From NCBI GenBank assembly GCA_905160935.1, contig CAJHZI010000200.1:453001-517000 (forward strand): a stretch of 64,000 nucleotides of DNA, written 5' to 3'. Source of the stretch: Enchytraeus crypticus (lineage: Eukaryota; Annelida; Clitellata; Enchytraeida; Enchytraeidae). The notes beneath the pieces are model-generated. The model saw only the letters and a program-made list of their open reading frames with translations. It made no database searches and was not told the DNA's origin. Below are positions 58,484 to 64,000 of this stretch, piece after piece; within the stretch, counting starts at the first letter, position 1; every line of letters begins with the position of its first letter. The translations under genes were made by a program, and so were the position numbers.

Positions 58484-58743
58484 CCCACTACTAGTCTTAT
58501 ATCTCTAGCTGCACAAAGAATAGAAGAAGATGATACATAACTTATCTTCTACCTCAGGTCATAAAAGTTAGGAAAAGTCTGTAAACCACTCCCCAGTATT
58601 TATGTATACCTTCCACCTCCAATACTGCAAGACACATGATTGATGCTTCATTTGGTGATGATTGGAAGGTATATATTTTACATTTAAAAAACTTTCCCAA
58701 GCCAATCACACTGAATACTGTCAATAGTGTTATCAACATTTAC

Positions 58744-58774
<31 letters not shown>

Positions 58775-58775
58775 G
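58468..58775 (-). repeat. Duplicate of the WDR37 5' end, native copy (5' UTR/promoter side)
   Basis: Holds the WDR37 start codon, the presumed 5' UTR and proximal promoter, and a CT microsatellite. No TATA box in a convincing position. See 56237-56564 for the second copy. Confidence 0.85.
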
Positions 58776-59159
58776 TGATCTGCCAAATGGCACAGCCAAG
58801 GTACATATTCCAACTCCTCACATACTGTTTTCATGCACCATAAAGAATACTCAATCGATAAATGAGTTAATCCCATCACAAAGGTCTCTGCCTTATCCGC
58901 TCACTAACATAGCCTATAGTTTGGGAATACTCCGGCTTCTGAGGTGGTTTCTCGTTACCTGCCTCAGTTTCTACCCAGTCGCCACTTACGAAACATACAA
59001 AGTACGGTTGGTCTATTATTCAGGGTTTCGGACACAACACTAGGACATAGCATTAAAGCAACGGATCTTAAAAGTAAATAATAATTTATGACTTTTAATA
59101 AATTCTGTTATTATTATTTATTTTTCATAAATCTACTATTTATGACCTTCCAATAAAAG
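58776..59159. repeat. Dispersed repeat X, copy 2, and unassigned flank
   Basis: 58780-58910 resembles 12937-13060 (CACAGCCAAGG, CACCATAAAGAATACTC, GAGTTAATCCCATCACAAA). 58911-59159 has nothing recognised. It is upstream of WDR37, so regulatory sequence could lie here. Confidence 0.45.
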
Positions 59160-59300
59160 TATGAGTATTGTGTTCAAGCTTGGTGTCCTTACCTCAGAAC
59201 GGATATAGATAAATGAGAGAAGGTAAAGGCTAGAGCGACAAGACTGATTAAGGAGTGTAAGAATTTTAGTTATGAAAATTGTCTAATATATACAGGATTA
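59160..59300 (+). repeat. CR1-group LINE C-terminal fragment
   Basis: Translation YEYCVQAWCPYLRTDIDK, a stop, then EKVKARATRLIKECKNFSYE and NCLIYTGL. It is the LEYCxxVWxPYLxxDIxxLExVQRRATRLI region of CR1-type proteins, related to family G. Confidence 0.75.
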
Positions 59301-59624
59301 ACCTTTCTCCACTAACCAGGGGATATTTTTTTACTCCCATAGTAGAATTTTTGAAATTATTGCAACATGCATTTAACTTACAAGCAAAATTTTTAAAGAC
59401 TTTTCAAGCACAGGTATAACTGTGAGCCTTGTAATAAATCAGAAGAAAAATCATAAATATTGTCACACACTACACTACTGCAAAGTGGCAGTTTCAACAG
59501 TAGTTTTTGAGTTTTTTTCACATATGAAACATTTGAATTGGTTTTTGGAAATACGTTTTTATATATAATCGCTATTAAACTCTACTTTCTGTCTCTATGA
59601 CTTCCACAGACAAATCTCTCACAC
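59301..59624. other. No feature recognised
   Basis: AT-rich flank between the CR1 fragment and the 3' end of LINE K. No structure seen. Confidence 0.3.
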
Positions 59625-59790
59625 TTTTTATAATATAATCTTTATTTCACCAAAGTCATGGCAGTAAACAAAAACGAAAACAGAAAACAAACAAGTATCA
59701 CCTACAGATACAACATAAGATATATCATAAATAAAACTAAACAGAACTAAAATTCTTACTAAATAGATAATTGTTTAAACCAAAATTTAC

Positions 59791-62742
59791 CTATTCAGTA
59801 TTTAAAACTAGACTTTCAAAATATGACCATAACCTAAACCGAGTCACAGCTGGTGAATCTTTTGTCTGGAGTGCATATTTATTTTTTAAAACTTTGTAAT
59901 CCAAATAGTCAGAATTGTCTAATTCTATTTTATCATTTAACTGATTAACGGCAATTAATTTACTCAAAAAGTTATACCTATGAAAATCAAGTAATATTTC
60001 AAATGGCCAGAAACCACAATACCATTGACAATTCAGTACAACATTTTTATCGTAAGATTTAAATGTTTTAAAGAAAATACTGTTATATACATACGTAAAG
60101 TCTTTTAATTCCGAAAAGGACAAACCGGAGGCCGCAATACCATAGAGTAAGATCGGCACCGCCTGAGCGAATATTAATTTTAATAAAACATCAATATGCA
60201 CCTTTGTTCCAAGTCTCCCCAGTATAGTGTTAACTGAAGTATAAAATTTACATTTACTCTCTTTCCAACAACATTTAAAAGATTTAGCTCTTAAAATATT
60301 TATTCCCAAATACTTGATACTATCCACCCAATTAATACAAGTTTCTCTAATTTGCAATGGCTTGCACTGAAAATTGTGCCTAGGACCGATGCGCATACAG
60401 TGACATTTCGATACATTTATTGGTAAATCTAACTCTGTAAAAGCCATGTCACAAATATTAAATAATTTCTGAAGATCAGTGACAGAGATACTCAATAAAA
60501 TAAGATCATCTGCATACATAAAACTATTATAACAGTTATAATTTATGAAACAACCTAATTTAGAAGCTTCTAATTTGTCTAAAACTGTGTCAACAAAAAG
60601 GGCAAACAAAGAAGGTGAAAGAACCCCACCTTGTTTAACTCCCGATAGCAGTTGGACACAATCCGATACAGAATCAGCCCAATTTACAGTTGTACTATTT
60701 TTGCTGAACCAATTTTCAAGAGTATTAATGATACATGCATTTACTTTTCTACATTGAAGCATATGTAATATGCCATAAACATTACATTTGTCAAATGCTT
60801 TACGCAGATCAATAACACCAACATTGACAGTACTCAGCTTGACATTGAAATACTTTATGACCTTTCTTACGGTATGTATTGCATTAATACATCCAACATT
60901 ATCTTTGAAACCAAACTGCCTACTTGAAGTTGGTAATTGAATGAACTTTTTTATACTATGTTCAAAAACTTTGGAGATGACGGGGCATATAGTGATCCCC
61001 CTAAAATCATCAGCTGAGACGACCCTTTTACACCCTTTGAATTTTGGTATAGGTGTAGTTCTACCGATACCAAAAGCGTCGGGAACCAATCCAGTGCGAA
61101 GCATTATATTGAAGAGCGTTTTAATTATTATCAACACAGATTCATGGGCATACAACAAATGTTCGATCATCAGACCATCACTACCTGCAGCTTTATTTAA
61201 CTCAAGACAATTAATAGCATTTCCCAAGGATCTTACATCGATAACAACATCATTTGCTTCGGAAGTATATACCAATTTTTGCTTTTCGTATGTCTCTTTA
61301 AATTTATTATGAAATATTTCAGAGTTTGGTGTACAAGCAGATTTTAAATTATTTGCTATGTGGTTAGCAATGTCACGATTATTTTGAAAGCCATCAACCT
61401 TTATTCTATTGAAAGTATTATTATTTTTAAAATGACCCTTCCAGCATTTCCAAAAATTATTGGCTTTCGTTTCTAAAAGCTGTTGTTGTAATTTATCAGA
61501 TATTACTTTAGTTGAATTGATTTTAGCAAGATTAACAGCTTTCTTGTAATCCTTATGAGCTTTCTGCTTAGCATCATATAAAGGCCCTGCATTGGGCCTC
61601 CCAGCTTTTTTCCACTCACTAAACTGTTTAGCGGAATAACCCTTAACCTCAGTCAAAGAACTGTTCCACCAAAATTTTTTGACCCCTTTCTTACTTCTAT
61701 TTTTAATAGTTTTCATAGAAGCATTGTATAATACGGTAACAACTTCATTGTAAACGTTATTAATAGATGATTGATTAAATAACTCAGGTCTACTATCATA
61801 TAGCCGGTTAATATCAGTTTCATTTAGTAACAAGAATAATGGGTAACATTCTTCTCTTGTCATTTTATAGTATTCTGTTTTATTAGAATTGACCCAGTCT
61901 AGATTGAGTTTAACATTCGGAGTAGAAGTGCTAATTTCATTGACTGCTTGTAAATCGTTAACAATACATTGCACAATAGCGTCACGCCTGAGGTTCAATA
62001 CAACTGGTAAGTGATCAGACAGATTGTCAAAATCATTAATAGTAACTAACGAATGTACAAATCTCATATTAACATTACTGACAAGAAAATGGTCAATGTA
62101 TGAATAAGCATTGCGCTTCTCCACGGCGAAAGTATACATAACTTCGCTAGGAATCTCAAGATGTGCATTACACAACTCAAAACCTAGGCTATTAAATCTA
62201 GCATTAATAATTGTGGATTGAGTATTCGTCTTCAACAAATTGCAATTCATGTCACCCCCTATTATTGCATAGCTATAGTTAATTCCTGCTATATCGGACT
62301 CTAACCTACTGAACGTTAACTCCAACTCGTCACGCTCCACTGCCGTTTTACAAGGAGGAAGATACATATTAACTAATAATAACTTATCCAATGCCACAAT
62401 CATATAACGATCCTCACATGCAACAACAGATACTGAATTAAATAAGCTACATAATTTAATGTCTAACAGAACGGCCAAACCTTTAAAAGGACGACCACGT
62501 AAAATACTATTCTTCAAAGTGTTTTCCATTGAAGAAGAACTGTACACCACATATTTATCATTGAAATAATTAAAATTATTTAACTGATCAGGAGTCAACC
62601 AGTGTTCCTGCAGGAATATAATATCAGTCTTATAATTATTGCACATTGATTTTAACATAGTTATGCCTTGATTAAAACCATGCATATTGTAACTTACTAA
62701 CTTTACGATATTATCATCTAATTGAATAGCATGTGTAGACAT
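59791..62742 (-). CDS. LINE K ORF2: endonuclease and reverse transcriptase
   Basis: 983 codons from the ATG at 62742. The frame is open a few codons further upstream, but there is no earlier ATG and this one sits one base after the ORF1 stop. Endonuclease: LVSYNMHGFN at residue 15, FLQEHWL (Glu46), GGDMNCNLL at 162, YSYIDHFLVS at 213, NLSDHLPVVLN at 240. RT: ELNKAAGSDGLMIEHLL at 514, RTTPIPKFKGCKRV at 561, SRQFGFKDNVGCINA at 607, VGVIDLRKAFDKCN at 641 (catalytic Asp), GVKQGGVLSPSLFALFVD at 701, FMYADDLILL at 741 (catalytic pair), SIKYLGINI near 820. All key residues are present. The clade is uncertain; QGGVLSP and LFALFVD are not typical of L2, CR1 or RTE proteins. Confidence 0.92.
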   Translation of the reverse strand: MSTHAIQLDDNIVKLVSYNMHGFNQGITMLKSMCNNYKTDIIFLQEHWLTPDQLNNFNYFNDKYVVYSSSSMENTLKNSILRGRPFKGLAVLLDIKLCSLFNSVSVVACEDRYMIVALDKLLLVNMYLPPCKTAVERDELELTFSRLESDIAGINYSYAIIGGDMNCNLLKTNTQSTIINARFNSLGFELCNAHLEIPSEVMYTFAVEKRNAYSYIDHFLVSNVNMRFVHSLVTINDFDNLSDHLPVVLNLRRDAIVQCIVNDLQAVNEISTSTPNVKLNLDWVNSNKTEYYKMTREECYPLFLLLNETDINRLYDSRPELFNQSSINNVYNEVVTVLYNASMKTIKNRSKKGVKKFWWNSSLTEVKGYSAKQFSEWKKAGRPNAGPLYDAKQKAHKDYKKAVNLAKINSTKVISDKLQQQLLETKANNFWKCWKGHFKNNNTFNRIKVDGFQNNRDIANHIANNLKSACTPNSEIFHNKFKETYEKQKLVYTSEANDVVIDVRSLGNAINCLELNKAAGSDGLMIEHLLYAHESVLIIIKTLFNIMLRTGLVPDAFGIGRTTPIPKFKGCKRVVSADDFRGITICPVISKVFEHSIKKFIQLPTSSRQFGFKDNVGCINAIHTVRKVIKYFNVKLSTVNVGVIDLRKAFDKCNVYGILHMLQCRKVNACIINTLENWFSKNSTTVNWADSVSDCVQLLSGVKQGGVLSPSLFALFVDTVLDKLEASKLGCFINYNCYNSFMYADDLILLSISVTDLQKLFNICDMAFTELDLPINVSKCHCMRIGPRHNFQCKPLQIRETCINWVDSIKYLGINILRAKSFKCCWKESKCKFYTSVNTILGRLGTKVHIDVLLKLIFAQAVPILLYGIAASGLSFSELKDFTYVYNSIFFKTFKSYDKNVVLNCQWYCGFWPFEILLDFHRYNFLSKLIAVNQLNDKIELDNSDYLDYKVLKNKYALQTKDSPAVTRFRLWSYFESLVLNTE

Positions 62743-62743
62743 C

Positions 62744-63871
62744 CTATACAACTAAAAGTTTCGGCTGTGGTTTAAATACCCATTCTCTTATAATCAGATG
62801 TGGGCCGCATTCAGAGATGAATTTATTAACATCATCAGCATCAATATTGACCCTGAATGCATTCGAATTTTCGAATCGTGTCTTAGCTGCAAATACATTG
62901 TGAACCTTAATATTACAGTTTTTTAGCCAGCTTTCAAATTCTTCACATCCAGTTTCCTTATCAATGTTAGAGACATAGAATATTTTACTTTTCCTAATTT
63001 CACGAGCCGCTTTAATAGCACACTGGGTATTAGAACCTACAATAGTTTTGGGTTTGATTTTAGCTTTCACTGACAAGTTATCCTTAGGTTTGGCTGCAAC
63101 GGTAGGACTGCGTTTTCTTTTCTTTCCTAGAACACGCTGATATCCCTCTGAGTCCATACCATCAGTGTCCATCTCCGCAGTCACAGAAGTTCTTTCACCT
63201 CCACTTTGATAAGAATGACGTGGGGTTTCAACCAATTCCGCCCATGATCTACCCGGTGCCTTGGTGACAGTAGTGACGGAATTAGAAGATGTGTCTTTGA
63301 GAAGTTTAGACTCAGTGAACCTTTCTACTTGACCAGAGGAAAGCGAGGCTAATTGGTTTTCAATATTAGTCAGCTTACCCATCATGGAGTTCAGGTCATT
63401 GATTTTCTGCAATATATCCACAGGAGCCGAGGCGACTGCAGAATTATCCAATTTAGTATCCAAATAATCCAGCTTGTTAAGGACACAACGCAAATCACCC
63501 TCCTCGAGCCTAGATGAAGGTAGATTATCCACATTTGCAGCTACAAAACTAGGCGGCTTATTTAACAGTAAGTTCTCATCTAAAAAAGCGAAGACATTGA
63601 ATATGTCATTCAGCTCTGTCTTAGACTTATTCTCGCTGTTCTTACGTTTAGCAGGCTTAGGCCATTTCTCAAGACCCAATTTATCCACCGAATCGACTAG
63701 ATGTTGTTTTGCTAAAGTAATATCTTCCGCCGAATAAAAGTCTCCAACGATACTCATTAGCTTTACGCTAGAAAGTTTACCTAGTTTACATTTCAGATAG
63801 CATAAAAGTTCGCATACAATTACGCTACGGTTGTCAGATGTGTCAGCCATAATAATGTTACACTCAGCCAT
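62744..63871 (-). CDS. LINE K ORF1: RNA-binding/chaperone-like protein
   Basis: 375 codons. Layout: N-terminal helical domain (residues about 15-65, CELLCYLKCKLGKLSSVKLM then SIVGDFYSAEDITLAKQHLV) of a kind I recall from ORF1 proteins of several invertebrate LINEs; a coiled-coil-like stretch (about 130-175, LNKLDYLDTKLDNS then INDLNSMMGKLTNIENQLAS); a basic stretch (GKKRKRSPTVAAKPKDN, about 250-266, nuclear-targeting-like); and a C-terminal domain (about 295-370, SKIFYVSNIDKETGCEEFES then AFRVNIDADDVNKFI) that looks RRM-like. It would package the element RNA. The start ATG at 63871 is the first in frame; MADTSDN at residue 8 is an alternative. Confidence 0.85.
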   Translation of the reverse strand: MAECNIIMADTSDNRSVIVCELLCYLKCKLGKLSSVKLMSIVGDFYSAEDITLAKQHLVDSVDKLGLEKWPKPAKRKNSENKSKTELNDIFNVFAFLDENLLLNKPPSFVAANVDNLPSSRLEEGDLRCVLNKLDYLDTKLDNSAVASAPVDILQKINDLNSMMGKLTNIENQLASLSSGQVERFTESKLLKDTSSNSVTTVTKAPGRSWAELVETPRHSYQSGGERTSVTAEMDTDGMDSEGYQRVLGKKRKRSPTVAAKPKDNLSVKAKIKPKTIVGSNTQCAIKAAREIRKSKIFYVSNIDKETGCEEFESWLKNCNIKVHNVFAAKTRFENSNAFRVNIDADDVNKFISECGPHLIIREWVFKPQPKLLVV

Positions 63872-63914
63872 GTCTTAATTAACACGTCCGCACAGGACGA
63901 CGGTCGGCGAGAAA

Positions 63915-63999
63915 TCAACACTTACACTTTTTTTTACACTTGCTGTAGGGCTTCACAACCTTATGCCTCCCACACAGGTAACAGCGTCTACGACTGAGA
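63915..63999 (-). pseudogene. piggyBac-like transposase C-terminus (Cys-rich), fragment at window edge
   Basis: The minus-strand frame entering from the right edge reads RRRCYLCGRHKVVKPYSKCK then KKCKC and TGA at 63917-63915. Paired C-x-x-C clusters with RCYLC and YSKCKK at the very C-terminus resemble the Cys-rich domain that ends piggyBac-type transposases. Only 27 codons are visible; the rest lies outside. Another zinc-knuckle protein cannot be excluded. Confidence 0.4.
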
Positions 64000-64000
64000 A

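Larger units (their letters stand above)
59625..63890 (-). mobile_element. APE-type LINE family K, apparently intact, two ORFs
   Basis: ORF1 (63871-62744) and ORF2 (62742-59791) are both uninterrupted, and the 3' UTR ends near 59630 with GGTGAAATAAAGATTATA on the minus strand. ORF1 stop and ORF2 start are arranged TAG-G-ATG. No other copy occurs in the window. The 5' end is taken as just upstream of ORF1, near 63890, because a different coding fragment begins at 63917. Intact ORFs imply a recent insertion, possibly still active. Confidence 0.88.

Overview
The window is an AT-rich stretch of an invertebrate metazoan nuclear genome. Dense LINEs of several clades, tRNA- and 5S-rRNA-derived SINEs, and a split, intron-rich host gene point to an animal. 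The repeat repertoire looks lophotrochozoan to me, but that is an impression and the species cannot be named. There are no prokaryotic operons, CRISPR arrays or intact tRNA/rRNA genes.

The only host gene recognised is the 5' two-thirds of WDR37 (WD-repeat protein 37). It lies on the minus strand between 58483 and about 17625. Seven coding exons of 58 to 192 bp are spread over 41 kb, and six introns have GT-AG ends with matching phases. The exons encode the N-terminus, the coiled-coil segment, WD1, WD2, an acidic linker and WD3. The last WD repeats should lie left of the window. The introns hold most of the mobile DNA described here.

Layout. 0-5 kb: a 5S-derived SINE and a broken Ty3/Gypsy fossil with a CR1 LINE tail inserted. 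5-7 kb: antisense L2-clade LINE (family A) with a second 5S-derived SINE inside. 7-13 kb: TC-tailed LINEs (family D') and an A fragment. 14-16 kb: 5'-truncated family D LINE with a 9-bp target-site duplication. 17-32 kb: WDR37 exons 7, 6 and 5 among RTE-like LINEs (E, H), SINEs and small fragments. 32.7-39.6 kb: an RTE-like LINE (F) split by a hAT-like element and by a nearly complete L2 LINE (A). 39.9-43.7 kb: a nearly full-length CR1 LINE (C). 44-50 kb: L2 family B pieces and exons 4 and 3. 50.6-54.1 kb: family D LINE, the longer relative of the 14-kb copy. 54.3-55.1 kb: a foldback element in a TA microsatellite. 56-58.8 kb: WDR37 exons 1 and 2 bracketed by a recent duplication of the gene's 5' end. 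59.6-63.9 kb: an apparently intact two-ORF LINE (K) on the minus strand, followed by a piggyBac-like C-terminal fragment at the right edge.

Main points of interest: (1) a 2A-like DxExNPGP motif in the family A LINE, in both copies that reach this region; (2) a 3' hairpin shared with covariation by L2 families A and B and a tRNA-like SINE, suggesting the SINE uses L2 machinery; (3) two family D copies carrying the same three in-frame stops although one is flanked by a target-site duplication, suggesting mobilisation in trans; (4) protease followed closely by integrase in the Gypsy fossil, compatible with the Gmr1-like domain order; (5) duplication of the WDR37 start region into its own intron; (6) several foldback and nested-insertion structures that give a relative chronology.
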